NCBI RefSeq assembly: GCF_963966145.1
Contig: NC_091054.1
Span: forward strand, 8,866,001-8,930,000
DNA: 64,000 bases
Direction of reading: 5' to 3'
Origin: Tenebrio molitor
Taxonomy: Eukaryota > Arthropoda > Insecta > Coleoptera > Tenebrionidae
Made by a program: the position numbers and the translations under genes. This document shows, in pieces, positions 37,813 to 48,300 of the stretch (position 1 is the stretch's first letter; every line of letters starts with the position of its first letter). The notes under the pieces were generated by a model that was not told where the DNA came from, ran no database searches, and was given only the letters and a program-made list of their open reading frames with translations.

Positions 37813-37880
37813 TCCAAAGAATTAGGTTATGTTTCTTGATGAAACGATTTTTTTCAAACGAGGCAATGCTCACCCTGATC

Positions 37881-38299
37881 GTAAAGTAGTGGTCCACTTC
37901 AACGGCCACAAAACACCGCAAGAACGCACTTGCACTATTTATCTGTGAAACATGATTTTATACTCGCAAAAATTTGCCACTTACTTATCAAACCAACACT
38001 CACTTTGTCAAAAGCGTTAGGAACTTTTAGTCGGTGAACGGTGATAATGTTATGTTGATCACTCTGGATTTAAATTTTTTATTAAACATATCGAACACTG
38101 CACTACAATTGAATTAATTACGATCAATTACCCATTTCATGTTGTCTTTCGCTTGCATGCAGACCCACGTTCAGATTGTATTTTATTAAAACTGAAAATA
38201 CGATCATTTTTGGGAACTACCAGTGCTAGTTTCTTTTGCCTCGATGGTTGGTATTTGCAACTCAATTAATTTGACAGTTGTTTGTGTAAAGTTCCAAAA
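37881..38299. other. Intergenic / LAMTOR2 5' region
   Basis: AT-rich; holds the LAMTOR2 promoter and 5' UTR, but no core element could be assigned. Confidence 0.5.
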
Positions 38300-38731
38300 A
38301 TGTTAAAACCGAAAGCCTTGACGCAAGTTTTGAGCCAAGCGAACACCGGGGGCGTCGAAAACACACTGTATTTGTTCAAACATTGCCCTTGTGGAATTTT
38401 CTGATGTTGGCAGATTTTTAGGTTATTAAATCAAGAGGGGGCCCTCTTGGCGTACAGCGGCTATGGCGACAGAGACGCCAGAGTGACTGCGGCTATCGCT
38501 AGCAACATTTGGAGCGCGTATGAGAAAAACGGACGGAGCGCCTTCAGAGAGGAGCATCCACAGATGATTTTAATGGAGTGCACTGATGGAAGGATCGCTA
38601 TTACACAAGTGGCAAACTTATTGCTATGTTTGTATGCAAAAAATAATGTAGGTTTTGGGATGTTGAAGCAAAAGGCCAATGCCTTGGCGCTGTACCTGGA
38701 AAATCCCCTCAAACAAGTGGCTACTTCTTAA
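38300..38731 (+). CDS. Lamtor2: Ragulator complex protein LAMTOR2 (Roadblock/LC7 domain)
   Basis: LAMTOR2 (p14/ROBLD3) pairs with LAMTOR3 inside the pentameric Ragulator, which holds Rag GTPases on the late endosome/lysosome and recruits mTORC1 in response to amino acids. Exons are 38300-38367 and 38422-38731, with one 54-bp intron; the product is 125 aa, the usual length in animals. It starts MLKPKALTQVLSQANTGGVE and contains LAYSGYGD, DARVTAAIASNIWSAYEK and VANLLLCLYAK, all hallmarks of the family, and spans a single Roadblock fold. The unspliced reading breaks after codon 22, so the intron is needed. Identification is by close similarity to the animal protein and is secure. Confidence 0.97.
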
Positions 38732-38748
38732 GTTTTATAGCTATTATG

Positions 38749-38754
38749 ATTAAA
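38749..38754 (+). terminator. Polyadenylation signal ATTAAA
   Basis: Variant signal 18 bp after the LAMTOR2 stop codon. Confidence 0.5.
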
Positions 38755-39933
38755 TTGTTTGGTTTGATTGCACAATTTTTATTGATATAAACAAACGTTT
38801 AATATACAAAACATTAGTCTAAAGACAATCCGTACAAAATAGGAAATCTATTTTACAGACGTTTTAAGTTTAAAATCAAGAAATAACATTTTGAAATAGT
38901 TTGATTTTATACATAAACATCATCAACTAAGGTTATATCAGTAATATCTCACGATGAAGGTTTGAAACACCCAAAAGAAACGTTTTTCTCAAAAATGTTT
39001 GGAGTGATTCATCGTACAACTTGTCATGAATTTTCAAGCAAAACAATATAAATAGTATAATACATAATATAAAAACGCTCTTTTTACAGTACATTTTGTG
39101 CGTTTGCATAAATATAGGTACACACTTTGAATTAGAAAAACTACACAAAATATACTATAAGTAAACCATTAACGGTCAATTTTCTGGACGCATTTTTGTA
39201 GTTTGCCTTGTTAAATAATTGTATAACAATTTTTTCCTAGTTTGCAAATTTTAGAGTACTGCAGTAAAGGCACCTTCCAGTAATATCTGACAAATGCGAC
39301 CGTAAAATGCGTCTAGAAATAAAGATTGGCAGACGGACGTACCACACAAATTCAGGCTAATATGCGGCCATTTTGGAAATGACTACGGACCTTCCATTCA
39401 GAAAGTCAAAAGAACGTGGAATGAAGTCATTTGCAGTTTTTTTTTTCATTTACGAGGACGTTGAGGTTGTGAGAGTTGGCAGCACGACTGAATAAAACAT
39501 ATAGACATTACATTTGACATGTAGACAAGAACAAACATGGAAAATGATTGACGTAACAATTTCATTCCACCTCTCTTCATATCGCGCATCTAAAACCTAC
39601 GCTGCTCGACTTGTTTTTATGCAAGATCTAAAACCGGCCGCTGTCGACAAAAACCAAACGAAATTTGGTATTTTTAAGCGAAAACGACAATCCTAACCTC
39701 CACAAAATGACACTTCGCCCGGATGACGTCACCGCTGTCAAAGTAACCTGCAGGTGACATTTGACAATTTCGAGTCGAGTAAACTTAAGGACTAAATTAG
39801 AAGCAAGAATTCTTCAGCAGCGGCAGCATCGACACGAAAAAATTCTAAAAATGTCTCGGTAACGGGGGGGTCGCGCCCCTCGCGCCTCGTATGAGATTGT
39901 TTCTGTCCAAATCCGTACAATTCGACTAACTTA
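38755..39933. other. Space between LAMTOR2 and insomniac (convergent)
   Basis: AT-rich, no repeat pair or exon recognised. It must contain the 3' UTR of insomniac at its right end. Confidence 0.5.
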
Positions 39934-40701
39934 TTACATCCTGGAACCTTTCTGCTGCAGCACTTTGGCCCTGTCGCTGTGCTCGACTTCTATGCCCTCG
40001 GGGGCGCCATACTCTCGACTGACCACGCACAAAAATTCGGCGTGTTCGTCCGCGCCGTAATTGTACTGAGACCCAATGTTTACCAGCTGTTCGAATTTCC
40101 AGCCGTCCGACATCGTGGAGACCATCTAAAAACAGCGTGCTACAGGTTGTAGGTAAGAGTGGTGACATACCTGAGTGAGTTCATCCTCGTGACACTGTAA
40201 AACTCTGTAGACATGCTTTTTGCTGTCTTTGCTTGGCCTGTTATCTCTGTGACATATCCGCTCTTTGACTAACGTGATCAGTTCGGCAACGTTGTAAAAT
40301 TCGGCTTCTTCTAAGATGCCCTCTTCGGCAAGTCCTTTATTTATTACTAATTTTCCGTGTCTGAGGTAATTTAAAACGGGGGAGAAGTAGTTCGGGTCTC
40401 GGTCTATTAAATACGCGCCGGTATCATCCTGCGGTCATTTACGCAAATAGAATTTGACGGGCAGGTTCGCTGGACTCACCTTATCTGAAATTAGATCGCT
40501 ATCTTCTTGGACTAGTCTGAATAAAAATGAATTCGGGTCTCTGGCTAACGTCGTCTTGGTCGTTAGAAAATATGTTCCGCCTACGTTCAGTTTGACCCAT
40601 TGCTTATTTCCGTTTTTGAAAAATGCTTGTTTATTGTCCACGGAATTTACACCATGCTCCGCCATGTTTACCTTTTCGTACCAACTGGACAAAATTGACA
40701 T
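39934..40701 (-). CDS. inc: Insomniac / KCTD5-family BTB protein
   Basis: Substrate adaptor for Cullin-3 ubiquitin ligases; in Drosophila, insomniac controls sleep and synaptic homeostasis. Exons are 40701-40480, 40428-40171 and 40125-39934, all phase 0, giving 223 aa. The T1-type BTB domain starts at WVKLNVGGTYFLTTKTTLAR (about residue 35) and continues through GAYLIDRDPNYFSPVLNYLR and LEEAEFYN to about 135. The C-terminal region holds DGWKFEQLV, EFLCVVSREYG and the terminal AKVLQQKGSRM, which matches the KCTD2/5/17 ending. An in-frame downstream ATG (MAEHG, codon 13) could also be the start. The gene is convergent with LAMTOR2 and lies head-to-tail behind the gene at 40992-41914. Confidence 0.95.
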
Positions 40702-40991
40702 ACCAAATGACAGTTCTCGATCGTCGTCCCGATAGACATAATTCCCATTTTACCAAATCCACTTTCTAATTGTCATAATTATTTACATCAACACTACTAA
40801 AGTAAAGCGTGGGTAAAGTAAATAAAAGTTAAAACCATTTGAAAAAAAAAAAACAAATTTAAAGAGTTTCTGTATTTGCTCCGGCAAAAATATCTCAATT
40901 AAAATACAATATTCGTATACAGAGCGGCTCAAGATGAAATTTCAATCTGTCACTTGCATTGTTTGATACGAATGAAGGACAGATGGTAAAG

Positions 40992-41914
40992 TTACTCATC
41001 CACCCACTTGAAGTTCCTCTTAGGTCCGGGATTTTCATCGTTAAAGAAAATCATACTGGCAAGTTTCCTGCCCAATTTTTTACCCTTCCTCTTCTTCTTA
41101 TGATCTGCAGCAGAATCTCCAGCAGGATCTGCTGCTTCAAGGACAGAAACTTCTTGCGGTAGGAGCTGAGTTTGCGGTTCGACAGAGAGAACTTGAATTT
41201 TTTCTTTTTTCGGGGCCCTATTTGGACTAGGCGGCAAATTAGCGGAAGGGGCTTGTGTAGGACTTACTCTTTCTGGCGCATAATAACCGGGGGCTTTCGA
41301 GGCCGACGCCGGTGCGGGGTGTCTCCCTTGATAGGCTCTGCTGCGGGACGACGGCGCGCTCAAATTCCGATTCTGATAATTCTCGAAAGGACTTCCGTCT
41401 TCCCTGTACTTCGGATAACTTACTACCCTTTTCGTTCCAGCCCTGTTTCCAGTGTTGAACCCTCCACGTCGATTTCTTTCGGTCAATCCGAGCTCCTCCA
41501 GGTCCGCCAGTTCGTATTCGTAGATCGGTCGTCTCCTTTTCCTCGGGTCTTGCGCTTCGACGGACATGTCCCTGCTTTCCAATTCCGCCTCTTCGCCGCC
41601 CACTTCGTACGCTCGGAAGATGCGAGTTCTGGGTGATCGCTGCGGAAATCTCAGCGGTTTCTCTTCCATAATAAACGAGTACTGGAGAGCCGCCATTTCT
41701 TCCGCTCTTCGCCGTGCTGCGTCTTCGTTCCACACCACTTTGGGCCTCTCTGTCGGCGGGAAAACAATAAAACGTCCAAGAAAACTCCAACTCGTTGGTT
41801 TCGTGCCGATTAGAACTTACCTCTCGTCGATGTTGCGTACTGAGAGTCGTATTTCGGGTTGTCTTCCCAGTAGAAATCATCTTCAGGTCTCGCTTGTCTC
41901 CATGAATAATTCAT
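40992..41914 (-). CDS. Member of an unrecognised family, resembling the C-terminal part of the giant protein (283 aa)
   Basis: Exons are 41914-41821 and 41749-40992 (852 nt, closed). Family not recognised. The protein is hydrophilic and Arg/Pro/Ser-rich, probably disordered. Motifs shared with the adjacent giant protein are: an early aromatic-acidic segment (DDFYWEDNP, compare DFEWIPGEQFF); AALQYSFIMEE (compare LQYAQLLDD); LADLEELGLTE (compare MAALQELGVTEED); EVSVLEAADP (compare ELSVLEAVSP); and the very C-terminus NFKWVDE (compare GFRWLD). A Lys-rich stretch (KKKRKGKKLGRK, about 250-261) could act as a nuclear signal or bind nucleic acid. It lies 410 bp downstream of the giant gene on the same strand. 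I infer a partial tandem duplicate of the giant's 3' half. Confidence 0.78.
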
Positions 41915-42323
41915 AGGGAAGCGTTTAAATGTTTGAGCTGAAAATAATTTTTTTCTTGGCTGGGTTGGTTTATGAAAGATTTGGATTTAATTTCCACAGG
42001 AGATTTAGAAAATGCGTTGAAAACGTTCACGAAAATTTTGACATAATTTTTGATTATCTCAATGACAGCAAGTCACTAGATCATCTACATTCTACATTTT
42101 AAAATGACGTAAGTTATTTTTTATTGCTGTATTGGTAGAGGGATTAATCGCCATTCTCTCGACTGCAGTCATAACAACTGGCATTGAGGCTATGTGTTGT
42201 CAATTTGCTGTACGACTTCGTAACCCACAAAATACATAAACAATGGTCCTCAAAACACTTATAATTCACCCTTGAAAGTTGAAAATCTAATTCACAGGTA
42301 CGATACATTTTAAATATCCCATG
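41915..42323. other. Gap between the giant gene and the 41914 gene
   Basis: AT-rich; should contain the 3' UTR of the giant gene and the promoter of the next. A minus-strand AATAAA candidate lies at 42118-42123. Confidence 0.45.
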
Positions 42324-45300
42324 TTATTCCTGCTCCCACGGCAGATCCTCCGCTACGTGTGCGTCCAACCACCTGAAGCCGCTCATCCCCTCCGGAATTT
42401 GCGACGTCATTCCCCAAGGACTCGTCGATGTCTCCGGACTCGCCATCCCGTGCGGACTCTGCGGAGACACCGCCTCCAGAACGCTGAGTTCTTCGTGCAA
42501 CGACACGCCGGGACTGCTTAACAGTTGTGGCGACCACGAGTCCTCCGGCTCGACGGTCAACACCGACACGTGCTCGGTTACGGTGGTCGCGACCGGCGAC
42601 ATCGCCGCAGCTGCCGCCTCCGGAGACCTCGCCGCCACCGGAGACCTCGCTGCAGCCGCCACGGGCGACCTCGGCGACTGCGCCGGCTCGCTGAAGTCGA
42701 GTCTCCTCCTAGGCAGTTTTCTCTCGGCTTTGGGCACGGACGGCTTCGTCGGAGTCGGCTGCCGCGGGGAGAATCGGTGATCGACGACCGACGGTAGGCC
42801 GTGTGCTTGAAAATGAAGTGGCGAGCGTTCCGGGATCACATATCTGGAAGGGCGTTCCGGACTGGGCATGAGGCCACGAAGAAGCGGGGGTATCTGTATC
42901 GGTTCGGGGCTCTCGTAGAGTTGGGGGGATACATCGGGGGCGAATTCCGGCGCTTCCCAGACTTCGACGCGCTCCTCGACCTCCAGGACGGGGGGGCTGG
43001 GGGTGTGGGGTGAGTAGTAGGGAGGAGGACTCGGAGATCCCACCAGCTCTGGGTCGACGGACGGCAGAGGGATGTCCCGTCCGGTCAGTATTATCCTGCG
43101 TCGTTCCGGTTCGGGCTGGATCAAGTCCTCGATGGCCTCCCTTGGGGGCGTCAGATTGGGCGATCTCGACTCGTACTTGGGCCAACTGCGTTTGTACATG
43201 AGGGGGTCGTATGGGTGTCTTTGCACTCTATATTTCAAGACGTCGGGGCTCGGGGTCGGCGGCGTTCTCGGTTTTCGCATCGGACTGTCACTCAAGAGGG
43301 CATCGTACTGCAAGTTGGCGGCGGCCATCACATCGGCGGCAGCCTTCTTCGTTTGTGTTATCGGAGGTGGCAGCCGCCTGGGCGGCGGCGGCGTGCCTTC
43401 GTGAACGGTGCCCAGCTGGGGAGCCTTGGCGCCCCGCAACGGTCTGAACTTCCCCTTTACGTAAATCTTCTTCTTCATCTTCTTTCTGTCGGGGTCGTAG
43501 TACTCGTGGGCTTCCAACTCGCCCCTCAGTTGCGAAGGACTGACCGGGGGTCCCCCGATCGGTTTGCGCCGTTTTATCGGACTGGGACTGAACTTGGGGG
43601 TGATGTACACTCCCGCCGGGGTGGCCTCGTCCTCCAAGAAATAGTCTTCCGGGCTGCCCTTCACTCTCTCCATGCCCTCTTCGTCTTCCTCGAATATGTC
43701 GTAGGGGTCTCCTCCCGTGACCAAGAAAGGTTCCTCGACCCCTTCCAGACCCTGGACGTCTGGAATTTCCTCGTGTTGCAGATCGTGCGTGTGGGGCCAG
43801 CGCATCGTCTGCTGGAGGTTGACGGGCATCGGAAGGAGCGGGTCGTATAGAGGCTCCGGCGGCAGCTGCAGTTCCACCCTCTCGAACTTGTATCTCGATT
43901 CCGTGATCGGCTCTGGGGGTACTTTCACGTCTGGCACCCTGAGGTCGACCCTTCTCTTGGGAGACAGGTGCCACCGCATGTCGAACTTCATGGGGGAACG
44001 GGGACGGTGCTCCTCTTCGGTTTCCGTCACCGCCGGCAGTCTCGGGGCGAGGCGGCTGGGGCGCACGCGTTGCCGGTAGTACACGCCGGCGTCTTCGTCC
44101 GGAGGGGGCTGGTGCTGCGGCACCGGGGCTCGCTCCAACTCGTGGTGCGGCGCGTGGGCATGGACCGCGGCCTCTTCGTCCAGCTGGGCTACGTCCACCT
44201 CCAAATCGTTCAGATTCAGATTGCGCAAGTCCTCCTCGGTCACGCCCAGTTCTTGCAAGGCGGCCATGTCGTACTCGGCCTCGGCCACGATTTCCGGTTC
44301 CGGAGGCTTGGCCGGCGGCGCTTTCTTCTTTCTTCCGGAGTCGATCTTCGACTGCACGTTGAACTTCTTCTTCCTCGGCTTCTTGATCGACTGATCAGAC
44401 TTGTCGGACTTTGCCGACTTGCCAGACTTGGAGGACTTGACCGACGTCACCGATTTGTCCGATTTCACCTGGGCCAGCGCTTTGCCTTTCACCTGGGCAA
44501 GAGCCTTGCCCTTGACAGGCTTAGGTGGACCTTTAGCCGCCGCCGCCCCCTTCGCCACTTTTCCTTTGACCGCCTTGATCACCTTGGCGGACTTGACCTT
44601 CTTGGGGTCCTTTTGCTCTGTCACAGTCTCCTGGTACTCGAACTCGACCGTCGAAGGTCCAGGTTCCGGGGACGGCTGCCACTGCATGGGACCCTTGGCC
44701 AGCTCCGGAGACGATATCAGCTGCTGGTAGTACATATCGCCAAACGGAGACCCACCTGGAGATCTAGCTCTCCCAGATCTCCTCGGAGGGGACGGCGTCG
44801 CGATCGCTTGAATTGCACCAAGCCCCGCAGGTGACGGTGCGCGACCCCCTTCGGGAGTGTCTAAGAGGGCCGCGTACTGCGCCGCTTCGATTTGTTTGAT
44901 CCTGTCGAGCGGAAGAACCGTCATTTGAGCCTCCGGTACTGCACCTATCGGCTCCGCTTCGGCCTCCAAGATGTTCACGGACGAGTCGTCCAACAGTTGA
45001 GCGTACTGCAAATCTGCGAGTCTTTGCACTTCTTCGGCAGTCTGTGGGGCTCTCATCGGTGACCCCATTGGGACCCTCCCGGGTGAAAATAACTCCGGTG
45101 GCGTTTCGCCCGCGACGAGGGGCGACTTCCTCGCCGCCGACGCCAAGAACATCATTTCGGGAGATGGTTTACTCGGAGATGGACTAGGCCCGCATGGTAT
45201 GCACGGAGGTCTGCGTGGAGATGGTGTGGTAGGGAACGCTTCTTCTTCTAAGATTCCTCCGTATCGGGGTGGCATCATTCCGACTCTCGCAAGAGGTGAA

Positions 45301-48300
45301 ACCGCTTTCGTAGCCTTCATGTACGGGTCCGCCGCCGATTTGAGCGGCGTCAGTGGTCTCCTCTTCAGCTCGGGAGGAGTCTCGTAGAACGGTTCTCTTT
45401 CTGGTGACTTCGCCTTAGGTAGACCGGCTGCTGCCATTTCGGCTTCCACTTCCGCCTCCACTTCCTCGTGGATGCGCGCGGCAGCTTCCTCTAAAGGAAT
45501 CTCTTCGAAATCTCGCATTTTAGCCCAAGGCCGCACTGTGTAGTAGTCCCTACAAACCAGACAAAGATTACGCAACTGGTCACGTTGAGACAGAGACAAA
45601 CCTGTGTCTTTTACGCGGCGGCGCCATCATTGCACCTCTCCGCTTAGATTGTTTCACCTTCGAGACGAACTCCTCCATGGCGCTCATGTCGCTCAAAGGT
45701 GTAGGAGGTGAGAATTCGGGCAAGCCCTGCCAATCCGGTGCTTCAAAGTCCCTCACCCTTTGTACCGGAGTCCTCGGACTGCCCTCCGGTTCTGGTTGCT
45801 CCTCAGGACTCAACTGTCTTGCGCGTCGCCATCGTTCGTAGAGGTCAGGTGGCAGTTGGTACTGCTCCATGCTCTGCGCTTCCAAGTCGCGTTCTTCACC
45901 GATCTCCGTCTGCACGTCGGTCACCTCCACCTAAATTCAATTTTAGTCGTTGCCCGACAAACCCAAAAAACTCACTTGAGTCTCGTCCGGTGAGCTTGGC
46001 GGCTCCGAGAAATCGAGCCGTCTCTTCTTCAGCCGCTTTCGCAGGGTCCTCCTCATGGGGCCCTCCCGACCGGTAGACTCTGGAACCGGTCTGCTGGTGG
46101 TCGGAGACACTTCGGGGTAGTCGACCGGTGAGCCGATAGCCGGCAGTTTCGTGGCTCTCTTCGTTTGGAATTGTTTGGGAGGGAGTCTTCCGCGAGCCAT
46201 CGCGATGCGATACTGCTGCTCCATGTCGTCCTCGTCGAAGGCCTCCAATCTTTCTCTGACGGGCTCGAGCCCCGGACGCCTCGACCTCTGTATTAGTCTT
46301 CGGTGGATCACGGACGGGTCCGCCTGCGCTTGAATTTCCTCTTTGTACTCGTCCCAGTTCTCCTCCATCTCTCTTGGCGGCATGAGGGGACTGAGCTGCC
46401 CGATCATCCCTTGAGGAGGAGACTCCCTCCAGAAGTCGGCGCCCACCGGTGGGAGGTCGAACACGTCGGGTCCCATCTTCTCCGGCGACTCGTACAGTTC
46501 TCTGATGTTTCCTAAGTCCGGACCCGCCGAATGCCTTTGCATTAACTTGTTCTTGTGCTTGTAGGGGAACCTCCACGTGTCCTTCCTTTCTCTGATCGGT
46601 TGAAAATGCGCCAGTTCTGATCTTATGACGGCGTCTTCTTCGGTCAAAAAATCGTGCTGCTCTTCGACGGGACTCAGAAGAGCCTCCCTGTGGGAGTACC
46701 TCTGAATCCGTTTCTGTTTTGGTCCTATGAATCCCTCGTAGGGCTCTCTAATCTTGAGGTATCCCATCTGGATCTTGTGTCTCAAATCCTTCAAGTCTAT
46801 GGGGGAGGACGGAGAGAGCTGTATCGGCGAGGCAAGCTTCGGTGGCGACTCCCCCATCACTCTCTCGTACGGCATGTCGAACACCGTCGGCACCGTTTCC
46901 CCCGGTGATATGCCATAGATCCTGCGGTGGAGTTCGTCTAGTTCCGACCACCATTGTCTGTGGCGAGGCGACAGCCCGGCCTCGTCGATCGGCACTAGAG
47001 CCTTCATCTGTTCCCGCGCCATCTCCGGCGACGTGTACTGGAGCTGGAACGCCTCCGGCGGGTACTGGGCCCAGACCTGGGACGGTGAAGGCATCGGAGC
47101 TAGTTCTTCTGGGAATTTGGCCGGGGACGGCGGCAGGAAGGATGCTCTGGGTTTGGCCGGGGTGACGGCGGTGAGGCGGGACGGACCTGGTTGGGGCGAG
47201 CCGGTCGGAACGTGCGGCACCACAAACTGTGTCAAGCCGTACACATCGGGCGGGAGGGTGATGCCCAGTTTGGCATAATCTACCGGACTGACGTCCGGCA
47301 CCGCCAGGAGCTGGTTGAGGGGTCCCACCGGGCCGCCCGCGGGTCTCAGAGGCATGCTGGTGGGTTTGGGCGAGGTGACGGGAACCCCGGCGAACGCCGG
47401 ATCGGCGTCTATGATTTCGCGGTAGAGAAAGGCGACGTCTTCGGCGCGCTCCGGCGTCCCGGGGGACGGCTGGGCATCGACGTCGTCGAGGATATCGTCC
47501 ACCGGGATATCGTCCTCGAAGATCAATTGCTCGTCGCGATCCATGTCGGTGATGACGATCTCGGGCAGGATAGCCCGCACGGGCTTCTGAGGGGTCGTCG
47601 CCAGTTGGTAGCCCGTTCCTGAAAAGAACAATGGATAGAATCAGGAGGACGAGACACGGAGGAGCAGCACTTCGATCCCTTTCGCTTTCGGACAGTTGGA
47701 AAAATTGATCGGCCGGCATCCAGTCCTCCCCGTCCATAGCAACTGCGGGCGCCTCCATCATGGGCGACGCCGCCGCGGCCAACGCTTGTCGGGTCGCTTC
47801 CGCGGCCACCGCTTGTCTGGCCGCAGCCTCCACGGCCACCGCTTGTCTGGCCGCAGCCTCCGCGTATCTAGCCGCCAGCGGAGACCCCGTCTCTTCGTCC
47901 ACCTCCATGACTGGTCGCAGGGGACGCCGGCCTTTGGTGGGCGGCCCTGCAAGAACAACTTTAACGAGAAGTCGACCTTCGGGAGTTTACTCACGCCCTA
48001 TTATGCCCATTTTCGACACGCGTTGTGGTCGGTGCCTGCCCAGGGCCGTCGTATCTAACCTGATGGGCGCTTCTAAGTCGACGGTGACCTCCCCCAGGGG
48101 CACGATGTTGCGCGTGGGTTTCCGGGAGAACTCGAGTTCAGCGCCGAATCCTGAAATGGAAAGTGGATAGGATCGGGGGGACGGAGAAATGGAGGATCAC
48201 AACTTTGCTGCACTTCCTCGTCTGGCATTTCGAAAAATTGCTCGGCGGACGTCCACTCGACGCCCTCCAACGGGTCTCTCACCGGCACCGGAGACCGTTC

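Larger units (their letters stand above)
34505..37880 (+). repeat. Tandem duplication unit B (fucosyltransferase copy B)
   Basis: Counterpart of 30375-33175. It is longer because of extra AT-rich sequence at about 34700-35700 that copy A lacks. Confidence 0.85.

Noticed and set aside
42708..44834. Long plus-strand ORFs antisense to the giant gene (e.g. 43968-44834)
   Set aside because: Shadow frames of a GC-rich coding exon; composition is a mirror of the Pro/Ser/Lys-rich sense protein.
45943..45975. Read-through end of giant exon 13 (VSFLGLSGND then stop) as the true C-terminus of a separate protein
   Set aside because: A good donor (CAA|GTGAGT) precedes it and splicing to 45930 keeps the frame through two more exons, so the gene continues; a short isoform by retention remains possible.
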